Assembly (NCBI GenBank): GCA_018826295.1
Contig: JAHJZX010000029.1
Location: forward strand, 1-41,326
Length of the DNA stretch: 41,326 nucleotides
Source: Gammaproteobacteria bacterium
GTDB lineage: Bacteria; Pseudomonadota; Gammaproteobacteria; Enterobacterales; Alteromonadaceae
Direction of reading: 5' to 3'
Shown here: piece after piece, positions 33,739 through 41,198 of the stretch
How the letters are laid out: every line of letters begins with the position of its first letter
Position numbering within the stretch: the stretch's first letter is position 1
Position numbers and translations under genes: made by a program
The notes under the pieces: generated by a model
Told to the model about the DNA's origin: nothing
What the model saw: the letters and a program-made list of their open reading frames with translations, nothing else
The model's database searches: none

Positions 33739-34866
33739 ATGTCAACAGGTAAAGTACTCACAGGTGCCGGTTTACGCGGCCAGGTCGCGGGAAAAACAGC
33801 ACTGTCGACTGTCGGTAAAACAGGCTCTGGCTTAACCTATCGCGGTTATGATGTAAAAGATTTAGCCGCCAATTGCAGCTTTGAAGAAGTGGCCCACCTG
33901 ATTTTAAAAGGCGAGTTGCCAACGGAGACTGAGTTAACCGCGTATAAAGCCAAATTAAAAAGCCTGCGCAGCTTACCGCAGGCATTAAAAGATGTATTGG
34001 AGCGCATTCCGGCCAGCGCTCATCCAATGGATGTGATGCGCACCGGCTGCTCTATGTTGGGTAATCTTGAAACCGAAGCCAGCTTCGAGCAGCAGCAGGA
34101 TGCCAGCGATCGGCTATTAGCGATATTCCCCGGTCTGGTTAATTATTGGTACAACTACAGCCATCATGGCAAACGCATTGAGGTAGAAACCGGGGCCGAT
34201 TCTGTTGCTGAGCAGTTTCTCTGGACGTTACACGGTGCAAAACCCTCGGCATTGCACGTTGAAGTGATGCAAGCGTCACTGATTTTGTATGCCGAGCATG
34301 AGTTTAATGCCTCTACCTTTACCGCCCGCGTTTGTGCTTCAACGCTGAGTGATATGCACTCCTGCATCACAGGTGCTATAGGTTCACTGCGCGGCCCACT
34401 GCATGGTGGTGCCAATGAAGCAGCGATGGAGCTGATTGAAAAAATGGCTAATCCGGACGATGCTGAGCAAAAACTGCTGGGCATGCTGGAGCGCAAAGAA
34501 AAAATTATGGGCTTTGGCCATGCGGTTTACTCAGACTCTGACCCACGCAACGCCGTTATTAAAGAGTGGTCTGAAAAGCTGGCCAAGGCTAACGGCGATA
34601 CTAAGCTGTATGACGTATCTGTGCGCTGTGAAGCGGTAATGTGGCGCGAGAAGAAGCTGTTTTGTAATGCCGATTTCTTCCATGCGTCGGCCTATAACTA
34701 CATGGGTATTCCAACTAAGCTGTTTACGCCGATATTTGTCTGCAGCCGCTTAACCGGTTGGGCCGCCCACGTGATGGAGCAGCGTGCTGATAACCGTATT
34801 ATCCGGCCAAGTGCCGACTACGTTGGTGTAGAACCACGTAGTGTAAAGCCTCTTGCTGAGCGGTAA
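33739..34866 (+). CDS. prpC: 2-methylcitrate synthase
   Basis: Joins propionyl-CoA and oxaloacetate. A 375-residue citrate-synthase-family enzyme: GLTYRGYDVKDLA at the N-terminus, the catalytic histidine in GFGHAVYSDSDPR, and GPLHGGANEAAMELI. The short N-terminus and the neighbours distinguish it from the larger TCA-cycle citrate synthase. A GGGGAG ribosome site precedes the ATG. A 196-bp gap with a long palindrome and a terminator separates it from acnD. Confidence 0.96.
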   Translation: MSTGKVLTGAGLRGQVAGKTALSTVGKTGSGLTYRGYDVKDLAANCSFEEVAHLILKGELPTETELTAYKAKLKSLRSLPQALKDVLERIPASAHPMDVMRTGCSMLGNLETEASFEQQQDASDRLLAIFPGLVNYWYNYSHHGKRIEVETGADSVAEQFLWTLHGAKPSALHVEVMQASLILYAEHEFNASTFTARVCASTLSDMHSCITGAIGSLRGPLHGGANEAAMELIEKMANPDDAEQKLLGMLERKEKIMGFGHAVYSDSDPRNAVIKEWSEKLAKANGDTKLYDVSVRCEAVMWREKKLFCNADFFHASAYNYMGIPTKLFTPIFVCSRLTGWAAHVMEQRADNRIIRPSADYVGVEPRSVKPLAER

Positions 34867-34900
34867 GACAAAAAGCTTATAAACTTCGGTGTATTGGATC

Positions 34901-34994
34901 GGTTGCAACACCCATTCTGCTCGCCATAGCAACTCGCCCTAATGCCTACGGCAGGGCTCAGACACTCTATGGCTGCGCAAATGGGGTTCCAACC
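34901..34994. repeat. Long imperfect palindrome between prpC and acnD
   Basis: The left arm (34901-34929) and the right arm (34967-34994) are reverse complements at roughly 24 of 29 positions with small gaps. The space between them holds a nested hairpin (GCCCT, TGCC-TAC-GGCA, GGGC). The whole forms one stem of about 95 bases. It could be a REP- or MITE-like repeat or a structured RNA; one copy is seen here. Confidence 0.6.
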
Positions 34995-35022
34995 TACCAT
35001 CGTCGAACCATAATACATTCAA

Positions 35023-35043
35023 AGAGGGCGTAGCCCTCTTTTT
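35023..35043 (+). terminator. Terminator inside the prp operon, before acnD
   Basis: AGAGGGC (35023-35029), GTA, GCCCTCT (35033-35039), then TTTTT. It lies 20 bases before the acnD start, so it should reduce acnD-prpF expression unless readthrough occurs. Confidence 0.8.
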
Positions 35044-35062
35044 GCCAGACAGAGTAAACACC

Positions 35063-37660
35063 ATGAACAGCCAATACCGTAAAAAACTGCCCGGCACCAA
35101 CCTGGATTATTTTGATACCCAGGCCGCGGTAGATGCCATAGAACCCGGCGCTTATGCCAAACTGCCGTACACCTCACGCGTGCACGCAGAAAACTTAGTG
35201 CGCCGCTGCGATCCGGCCATGCTTACTGATGCATTAAAACAGCTAATTTACCGCAAGCGCGATTTAGACTTTCCCTGGTTTCCGGCCCGTGTGGTGTGCC
35301 ACGACATTCTAGGCCAGACTGCACTGGTCGATTTAGCCGGCTTGCGCGATGCCATTGCTGAAAAAGGCGGCGACCCGGCCAAAGTAAACCCGGTGGTGCC
35401 TACCCAGCTTATCGTAGACCACTCGTTAGCGGTAGAGCACGGCGGTTTTGAAAAAGACGCCTTTGCCAAAAACCGCGCCATTGAAGACAGGCGCAATGAT
35501 GATCGATTCCATTTTATAAACTGGACAAAAAAAGCCTTTAAAAATGTTGATGTGATCCCGCCTGGCAACGGCATTATGCACCAGATTAACTTAGAGCGGA
35601 TGTCGCCGGTTATTCATGCCAAAGACGGTGTGGCCTTTCCTGATACCTTAGTCGGTACCGACAGTCACACGCCGCATGTTGATGCACTGGGCGTTATCGC
35701 CATTGGTGTTGGCGGCTTAGAGGCTGAGAGCGTCATGCTGGGCCGCGCCAGCTGGATGCGCCTGCCGGACATTATCGGAGTCGAGCTAACCGGCAAAGCC
35801 CAGCCTGGTATTATGGCTACCGACATAGTACTGGCGTTAACCGAGTTTTTACGCAAAGAAAAAGTAGTCTCAAGCTACCTGGAATTCTTTGGTGAAGGTG
35901 CCGACAGCTTAAGCCTGGGGGATAGGGCTACGATATCTAATATGACACCGGAATACGGTGCTACCGCGGCCATGTTCAGTATCGATCAGCAAACACTGGA
36001 CTATTTAACCCTGACCGGCCGCGAAAGCGAGCAGGTGAAACTGGTTGAGATTTACGCCAAAACCGCAGGCCTGTGGAGCGACAGTTTAAAAACTGCCGAG
36101 TACGAGCGGGTACTTAAATTTGATTTATCCAGCGTAGGCCGCACCATGGCCGGGCCGTCTAACCCGCATGCCCGCTTATCGACCAGCGATTTAACTGCCA
36201 AAGGCATCGCCGGCAAGTACGAGCTTGAAGAGGGCAAAATGCCCGACGGCGCGGTAATTATCGCTGCTATTACCAGCTGTACTAATACCAGCAACCCGCG
36301 CAACGTAATAGCCGCTGGCTTGTTAGCACGCAACGCTAATAAACTCGGTTTAACACGCAAGCCCTGGGTAAAAACCTCACTGGCACCTGGCTCCAAAGCC
36401 GTGCAGCTGTACTTAGAAGAGGGCGGTTTACTGCCAGAATTAGAGCAACTGGGCTTTGGTATTGTCGGCTTTGCCTGTACCACCTGTAACGGCATGAGTG
36501 GCGCACTTGATCCGGTTATTCAACAGGAAGTAGTAGAGCGCGATTTATACGCCACAGCGGTATTATCCGGCAACCGTAACTTTGATGGCCGCATTCACCC
36601 CTACGCCAAGCAGGCGTTTTTGGCCTCGCCGGCTTTAGTGGTGGCCTATGCGATTGCCGGCACCATTCGTTTTGATATCGAAAAAGACGTACTGGGCTAC
36701 CATAACGGTAAGGCCATTACCTTAAAAGATATCTGGCCAAATGATGCCGAGATTGATGCCGTAGTAAAAGCCAGTGTACAGCCAGAGCAGTTCCGTAAAG
36801 TGTACGAGCCGATGTTTGCCGTAGAGGTAGATTACGGCGACACAGTAACACCACTGTACGACTGGCGGCCACAAAGTACCTATATTCGCCGGCCGCCCTA
36901 CTGGCAGACAGAGGGGGAAGGCGCATTGGCAGGCGAGCGTAGCTTAACAGGCATGCGGCCTTTAGCATTGCTGCCGGATAACATTACCACCGACCATTTA
37001 TCGCCGTCTAACGCCATTATGCTCGACAGTGCCGCTGGTGAATATCTGCATAAAATGGGCTTGCCAGAGGAAGACTTTAACTCCTACGCCACCCACCGTG
37101 GTGATCACTTAACGGCGCAGCGCGCTACTTTTGCCAACCCTAAGCTGATTAACGAAATGGCGATTGTCGATGGCAAGGTTAAACAAGGTTCGCTGGCGCG
37201 GATTGAGCCAGAGGGCAAAGTTACCCGCATGTGGGAAGCCATTGAAACCTATATGCAGCGCAAACAGCCGCTGATTATTGTTGCCGGTGCTGATTACGGC
37301 CAGGGTTCATCGCGTGACTGGGCCGCTAAAGGCGTGCGTTTAGCCGGTGTTGAAGCCATCGCCGCTGAGGGCTTTGAGCGTATTCACCGCACTAACCTCA
37401 TTGGTATGGGCGTGTTGCCGCTGGAGTTTAAACCTGGTACCACGCGCCTTACGCTGGCGCTGGATGGCACAGAAACCTATGATGTGGCAGGCGAGCGTAC
37501 ACCCCGGGCTACGTTAACCCTGATTATCCTCCGCACAAACGGCGAAACGCTGAATGTGCCGGTAACATGCCGTTTAGATACCGCTGAAGAGGTGTCGATT
37601 TACGAAGCCGGCGGTGTACTGCAGCGTTTCGCGCAGGACTTTTTGCAAGGAGCAGTGTAA
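35063..37660 (+). CDS. acnD: Fe/S-dependent 2-methylcitrate dehydratase AcnD
   Basis: Dehydrates 2-methylcitrate to a 2-methylaconitate isomer, replacing PrpD. An 865-residue aconitase-family protein. The 4Fe-4S cysteines are C406 (ITSCTNTSNP) and C472/C475 (FACTTCNG). The swivel domain has GADYGQGSSRDWAAKG and GMGVLPLEF. The ATG at 35063 is chosen because the protein then begins MNSQYRKKLPGTNLDYFD; an earlier TTG lies in the terminator tail. The stop overlaps the prpF ATG (TAATG), so the two are coupled, as expected because AcnD needs PrpF. Confidence 0.96.
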   Translation: MNSQYRKKLPGTNLDYFDTQAAVDAIEPGAYAKLPYTSRVHAENLVRRCDPAMLTDALKQLIYRKRDLDFPWFPARVVCHDILGQTALVDLAGLRDAIAEKGGDPAKVNPVVPTQLIVDHSLAVEHGGFEKDAFAKNRAIEDRRNDDRFHFINWTKKAFKNVDVIPPGNGIMHQINLERMSPVIHAKDGVAFPDTLVGTDSHTPHVDALGVIAIGVGGLEAESVMLGRASWMRLPDIIGVELTGKAQPGIMATDIVLALTEFLRKEKVVSSYLEFFGEGADSLSLGDRATISNMTPEYGATAAMFSIDQQTLDYLTLTGRESEQVKLVEIYAKTAGLWSDSLKTAEYERVLKFDLSSVGRTMAGPSNPHARLSTSDLTAKGIAGKYELEEGKMPDGAVIIAAITSCTNTSNPRNVIAAGLLARNANKLGLTRKPWVKTSLAPGSKAVQLYLEEGGLLPELEQLGFGIVGFACTTCNGMSGALDPVIQQEVVERDLYATAVLSGNRNFDGRIHPYAKQAFLASPALVVAYAIAGTIRFDIEKDVLGYHNGKAITLKDIWPNDAEIDAVVKASVQPEQFRKVYEPMFAVEVDYGDTVTPLYDWRPQSTYIRRPPYWQTEGEGALAGERSLTGMRPLALLPDNITTDHLSPSNAIMLDSAAGEYLHKMGLPEEDFNSYATHRGDHLTAQRATFANPKLINEMAIVDGKVKQGSLARIEPEGKVTRMWEAIETYMQRKQPLIIVAGADYGQGSSRDWAAKGVRLAGVEAIAAEGFERIHRTNLIGMGVLPLEFKPGTTRLTLALDGTETYDVAGERTPRATLTLIILRTNGETLNVPVTCRLDTAEEVSIYEAGGVLQRFAQDFLQGAV

Positions 37661-38847
37661 TGGCTGCTCCTCAAATAAAAATCCCTGCCACCTATATGCG
37701 TGGCGGTACCAGCAAAGGCGTGTTTTTTAAACTGACCGACTTACCCAAAGCCGCGCAAGTGCCTGGCTCAGCCCGTGACAAGCTATTGCTACGGGTTATC
37801 GGCAGCCCGGATCCGTATGGCAAACACACCGACGGTATGGGCGGCGCGACGTCTAGCACCAGCAAAACGGTGATCTTAAGCAAAAGTGCAAAAGCCGAAC
37901 ACGATGTCGACTACCTGTTTGGCCAGGTTGCCATAGACAAACCCTTTATCGACTGGAGCGGCAACTGCGGCAACTTAACCGCGGCGGTAGGCTCTTTTGC
38001 TATCAGTAATGGCTTAGTGGCTGCAGAGCGCATTCCGCAAAACGGCATTTGTACCGTGCGCATCTGGCAGGCCAATATTAATAAAACCATTATTGCTCAT
38101 GTACCAGTAACCAATGGAGAGGTGCAGGAAACCGGCGACTTTGAGCTGGACGGTGTGACATTTGCGGCAGCAGAAGTGCAAATTGAGTTTCTCGATCCAG
38201 CAGCCGATGAAGGCGAGGGCGGTGGCGCCATGTTCCCAACCGGTAATCTGGTAGATGAGCTGGACGTGCCAGGCATTGGCAGCTTTAAAGCTACGCTGAT
38301 AAATGCGGGTATCCCAACCATCTTTGTTAACGCCGCCGATATCGGCTATACCGGCCGCGAATTGCAGGATGCAATAAATAGCGACAGCGCCGCACTGGCG
38401 CGCTTTGAAACCATCCGTGCTTACGGCGCCATTAAAATGGGCCTGATAACGGATATCAGCCAAGCAGCCGCACGGGCCCATACGCCAAAAATTGCTTTTG
38501 TTGCGCCGCCACAAAGCTATGTAGCGTCCAGCGGCAAGCAGGTAGATGCAGGCGATATCGATCTTTTGGTACGGGCGCTGTCGATGGGCAAATTGCACCA
38601 CGCCATGATGGGCACCGCCGCCGTGGCCATCGGCACCGCGGCGGCAATACCGGGTACCCTGGTAAACCTGGCTGCGGGTGGCGTAGCGCGCGAAGCCGTG
38701 CGCTTTGGTCATCCGTCCGGCACCTTGCGGGTTGGTGCCGCGGCAACCCAGGTTAACGGCCAGTGGACGGTAACCAAAGCCATTATGAGCCGCAGTGCGC
38801 GGGTATTGATGGAAGGTTTTGTGCGCGTACCGGGTGATTGTTTCTAA
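37660..38847 (+). CDS. prpF: 2-methylaconitate cis-trans isomerase PrpF
   Basis: A 395-residue protein of the PrpF/diaminopimelate epimerase fold, which converts the AcnD product to the isomer that aconitase can hydrate to 2-methylisocitrate. Signature YMRGGTSKGVFF at the N-terminus, then GGATSSTSKTVI, WSGNCGNLTAAVG and HPSGTLRVGA. It is the last gene of the operon and ends in a strong terminator. Confidence 0.96.
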   Translation: MAAPQIKIPATYMRGGTSKGVFFKLTDLPKAAQVPGSARDKLLLRVIGSPDPYGKHTDGMGGATSSTSKTVILSKSAKAEHDVDYLFGQVAIDKPFIDWSGNCGNLTAAVGSFAISNGLVAAERIPQNGICTVRIWQANINKTIIAHVPVTNGEVQETGDFELDGVTFAAAEVQIEFLDPAADEGEGGGAMFPTGNLVDELDVPGIGSFKATLINAGIPTIFVNAADIGYTGRELQDAINSDSAALARFETIRAYGAIKMGLITDISQAAARAHTPKIAFVAPPQSYVASSGKQVDAGDIDLLVRALSMGKLHHAMMGTAAVAIGTAAAIPGTLVNLAAGGVAREAVRFGHPSGTLRVGAAATQVNGQWTVTKAIMSRSARVLMEGFVRVPGDCF

Positions 38848-38865
38848 AAAAGTACATAAGTTAAA

Positions 38866-38889
38866 CAGGGCGCTGCGGCGCCCTTTTTT
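38866..38889 (+). terminator. Terminator of the prp operon
   Basis: GGGCGC (38868-38873) pairs with GCGCCC (38878-38883), followed by six T. The T run reaches into the stop codon of the convergent integrase gene. Confidence 0.92.
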
Positions 38890-39853
38890 ACAAAAGTTGT
38901 GACAGCGGGCTTTTAACGCCCGCTGCACCGCGATTTAAAACGTGAGTGTAAATTTGTGTAGTGCGAACATCGGTATGGCCTAATTGCTCTTGTACGGTGC
39001 GGATATCGGCACCGGACTCCAACAAGTGGGTAGCGAAACTGTGTCTTAATGTGTGGCAAGTCACCTGTTTTTGAATTCTGGCTAGCTTTGCTGCTTGTTT
39101 AATCGCTTTTCTTAACGTGGTTTCGTCTATATGGTGGCGTCTAACCGTTTTCGATTCAGGATCAACGCTAAGCTGCGCAGAAGGGAACAGATACTGCCAA
39201 CCCACTTCAAAAGGGGCGGATGGATATTTAACCGCAAGTGCATTAGGCAGCCAAACACCACTGTACTCGGGGCTTTGGCGGTCCCGCAGCCAGTATTGCT
39301 GCACCAAATCAGATTGACTGCGTAGCAAAGCTAATAATTCAGGTGCCAGTGTTACTCTGCGGTTTTTGTTGCCCTTACCTTGCCAAATCATCAGCGAAAT
39401 ATAGTCGTAGTCTATATCCTTTACCCGCAGCCGCACGGCTTCCATCAAACGCAGTCCGCTGCCATATAATAGCTGAGCGACTAATTTATACTTTGGATCA
39501 ATTGACAGCAGCAAACGCTGAATTTCATCTCGGGTTAATACAATAGGTAATTTAGTCGCAACCTGTGCCTTATGAAAGCGCATTTCAAGGGATAACGGGC
39601 GCTGAATAATATGCCGATATAAAAATGCCAGCGCATTAAGTGCAGTGGCCTGGGTTTTCACTGCAACATTACGTTGATTGCTTAGATATGACAAAAATGC
39701 TTCGACTTCAGCTTCAGCCATTTGCGACGGATGTTTCTTACCATGGTACAAGATATAAAATCGAATCCAGTGTTCGTAAGTGTCAATCGTACGCCTCGCA
39801 TAACGCCGTGTAGTCATAAACTCGCGGACAAAATTTAGAAACATAGAAGCCAT
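38888..39853 (-). CDS. intI: Integron integrase IntI
   Basis: A site-specific tyrosine recombinase that inserts and excises gene cassettes. The 321 residues carry the catalytic set R135 (GSGLRLMEAVRLR), H267/R270 (CHTLRHSFATH), H293 (LGHTDV) and Y302 (TQIYTHV). The integron-specific extra patch is present (about 218-254, including GWQYLFPS and RRHHIDETTLRKA), which separates IntI from XerC/XerD. The start at 39853 is chosen because the normal IntI length results and the LexA-controlled promoter would lie inside any longer frame. The gene is transcribed away from the cassette array, as usual. No inactivating change is seen. Confidence 0.96.
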   Translation of the reverse strand: MASMFLNFVREFMTTRRYARRTIDTYEHWIRFYILYHGKKHPSQMAEAEVEAFLSYLSNQRNVAVKTQATALNALAFLYRHIIQRPLSLEMRFHKAQVATKLPIVLTRDEIQRLLLSIDPKYKLVAQLLYGSGLRLMEAVRLRVKDIDYDYISLMIWQGKGNKNRRVTLAPELLALLRSQSDLVQQYWLRDRQSPEYSGVWLPNALAVKYPSAPFEVGWQYLFPSAQLSVDPESKTVRRHHIDETTLRKAIKQAAKLARIQKQVTCHTLRHSFATHLLESGADIRTVQEQLGHTDVRTTQIYTHVLNRGAAGVKSPLSQLL

Positions 39854-39872
39854 AATAACTTGCTTACAATAG

Positions 39873-39888
39873 CTGTTTAAATAAACAG
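39873..39888 (-). promoter_or_regulatory. LexA box (SOS operator) of intI
   Basis: CTGTTTAAATAAACAG matches the consensus CTGT-N8-ACAG exactly and is nearly a full palindrome. It covers the predicted -10 and start site of intI, so LexA should repress the integrase until DNA damage. SOS control of intI is known in Vibrio and class 1 integrons. Confidence 0.88.
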
Positions 39889-39913
39889 TAGTTTGCTTTG
39901 AGTTTTTTATCAA
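39885..39913 (-). promoter_or_regulatory. Promoter of intI
   Basis: On the minus strand, -35 TTGATA (39908-39913), a 17-base spacer and -10 TACTGT (39885-39890). Transcription would begin near 39878, inside the LexA box, about 25 bases before the ATG. Confidence 0.65.
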
Positions 39914-39914
39914 C

Positions 39915-40078
39915 AACTCGCGGGTGCAAAACCCGAGTTTTGAAGCTCAATAATTGCTACAAGATAAAAATGCTTGATTTACATTTAACTAGCGGAATAA
40001 ACTCAATCCTAATTTGTAACTTGCGGGATCTTAAACACGCAACTCGCGGGTTCTGATCCTTTGAATAAGCTGTTAGCA
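39915..40078 (+). other. attI recombination region with three direct repeats
   Basis: This stretch between intI and the first cassette holds no gene. The first cassette joins at GTTAGCA (40072-40078), the expected crossover being after the G at 40072. The word AACTCGCGGGT occurs at 39915-39925 and 40041-40051, with AACTTGCGGGA at 40018-40028. The first copy also forms a hairpin with ACCCGAGTT (39931-39939). Repeats in attI1 are extra integrase-binding sites; the same role here is inferred. Confidence 0.75.
39974..40003 (+). promoter_or_regulatory. Candidate cassette promoter Pc
   Basis: -35 TTGATT (39974-39979), an 18-base spacer and -10 TAAACT (39998-40003), pointing into the cassette array from within the attI region. 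It would drive the first cassette genes, which have no obvious promoters of their own. Confidence 0.6.
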
Positions 40079-40089
40079 GTAAGGCGTAT

Positions 40090-40512
40090 ATGGCTCGCAT
40101 TCTCATTATCTTATTATTTCCAACTTTGTGCTTTGCTGGAGGGGATTACAGTGAAGTTAATATTAAGGAATTTAAAGGTGGCGAATCTAGTGCCGATTTC
40201 ACGATTGAATTTTTGAATGATCGTAAATTTGATGAAAGCTGTGATGTAATAAAAGTTCAATTAAAGTATATGAGAGTCCCTTGGTATTCTTGGTTACCAT
40301 TTGTTCATTCTAGCCATCCAACATCTACCGACACACAAAAATCGGTAGCATATTTGAAGAGTGCATTTGAAAACAATGAAACTGTAAACTTTGGTTACAT
40401 TGGGTATGGTTTAAAAGCAAGTGATAAGTCTTGTGAGTTTATTAGTAAAGGGCTTCGCTTAGATGGGATTGATGACTTTCATTATATTATGTCATTTCAT
40501 GATCCCGTATAA
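40090..40512 (+). CDS. Cassette 1 gene: unknown secreted protein
   Basis: The only gene of the first cassette (about 40073-40610). It encodes 140 residues starting with a signal peptide, MARILIILLFPTLCFA, cleaved before GGD. The mature part has about 120 residues with three cysteines (in ESCDVIK and KSCEFISK, plus the signal region), and the aromatic motif MRVPWYSWLPF. The first part of the mature domain has beta-strand character. I know no family for it. A TAAGG site lies five bases upstream, within the cassette. Codon and base use are clearly more AT-rich than the flanking operon, a sign of transfer. A periplasmic or secreted location is likely; function is unknown. Confidence 0.82.
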   Translation: MARILIILLFPTLCFAGGDYSEVNIKEFKGGESSADFTIEFLNDRKFDESCDVIKVQLKYMRVPWYSWLPFVHSSHPTSTDTQKSVAYLKSAFENNETVNFGYIGYGLKASDKSCEFISKGLRLDGIDDFHYIMSFHDPV

Positions 40513-40516
40513 ATAC

Positions 40517-40616
40517 TGCTAACAAGGCATTTAAACGGAACAAAAACAGTGGGTTACGTTTCGCTTCGCTACACATTTTAACCCACTATTTTTGTCCGCT
40601 TAATGCGGCGTTATGT
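40517..40616 (+). repeat. attC site of cassette 1
   Basis: About 100 bases, starting five bases after the gene stop. The outer boxes are TGCTAAC (40517-40523) and GTTATGT (40610-40616). The inner arms pair well: CAAAAACAGTGGGTTA with TTAACCCACTATTTTTG, and CGGAAC with GTCCG with one unpaired A, as attC folding requires. An unpaired terminal loop of about 20 bases holds TTCGCTTCGC. Confidence 0.9.
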
Positions 40617-40638
40617 GTAAGCTAGGAGAATCTTCAGC

Positions 40639-41073
40639 ATGAACCGAGATAAGCAAAAGGATGCTAATGCTGTGGCTTACTCTATGATGCTAATTTTAAT
40701 TATTACAGTTTGGCACACGGTAAGTTCCCTATACGCATTTACTATCGGAGAAGTATTCGAAGGCAAGGTTTCAGGTGCTGCTCATTTTTTCGAAGATACA
40801 ACAGAGTCTTTTTACTATACAGTAGATCTTCCAAAACGAGTCAAGGTGCTCGCAACGTTTGAAGAGCCTGTAATGGTTGGGCAAAAGGTTTTCGTTTTCT
40901 GCACTGAGCTCGTAAATAAAAAGGGAGCAGAGTGCTCAGGCCATGCTTATAAAGTAAATGGGCTGCAAGTTCTTCTTAATGAAATTAAGCTAATCCCTCT
41001 GTTTGTTTTATTCATTTACTTAATTAATATCTATCGTAAAAACTTACTTAAATCGGTTGTAATTCATGACTAA
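40639..41073 (+). CDS. Cassette 2 gene: unknown two-segment membrane protein
   Basis: The only gene of the second cassette (about 40611-41178). The 144-residue protein has a cytoplasmic N-terminus (MNRDKQKD), a membrane segment (about 13-34), a periplasmic domain of about 80 residues (FYYTVDLPKRVKVLATFEEP, with two cysteines in FVFCTEL and GAECSGHAY), and a second membrane segment (about 115-135) followed by a basic tail. The middle domain looks like a small beta-sheet fold. No family is recognised. A GGAG site lies about ten bases before the ATG. AT-rich, like cassette 1. Confidence 0.82.
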   Translation: MNRDKQKDANAVAYSMMLILIITVWHTVSSLYAFTIGEVFEGKVSGAAHFFEDTTESFYYTVDLPKRVKVLATFEEPVMVGQKVFVFCTELVNKKGAECSGHAYKVNGLQVLLNEIKLIPLFVLFIYLINIYRKNLLKSVVIHD

Positions 41074-41079
41074 TAAATC

Positions 41080-41184
41080 ACATAACAAACGGCTCAACCG
41101 GACAAATATTTGCTGTCACCTTTTTTGCAAAGAAACGCAAAAAAACCGCCATCAAACATTTGCGCGGTTAGCCGGGCGTTAGCA
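41080..41184 (+). repeat. attC site of cassette 2
   Basis: About 105 bases, starting seven bases after the gene stop. Outer boxes are ACATAAC (41080-41086) and GTTAGCA (41178-41184). CGGCTCAACCGG faces CGGTTAGCCGGG, CAAATATTTG faces CAAACATTTG, and an inner TTTTTTGC/GCAAAAAA stem closes the loop. The arms differ from attC1, as expected for cassettes of separate origin. Confidence 0.88.
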
Positions 41185-41198
41185 GTCCGAGTTACCCA

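Noticed and set aside
38014..38928. A 304-codon open frame on the minus strand under prpF
   Set aside because: It lies wholly opposite prpF and past its terminator, has no family features, and no ribosome site. It is a mirror of prpF codon use.
38888..39853. The recombinase as XerC or XerD
   Set aside because: The extra patch around residues 218-254, the LexA box and the adjoining attI and attC sites identify it as an integron integrase.
39915..40051. The AACTCGCGGGT repeats as a CRISPR array
   Set aside because: The copies are too short (11 bases), spaced unevenly, and lie in an attI region with no cas gene.
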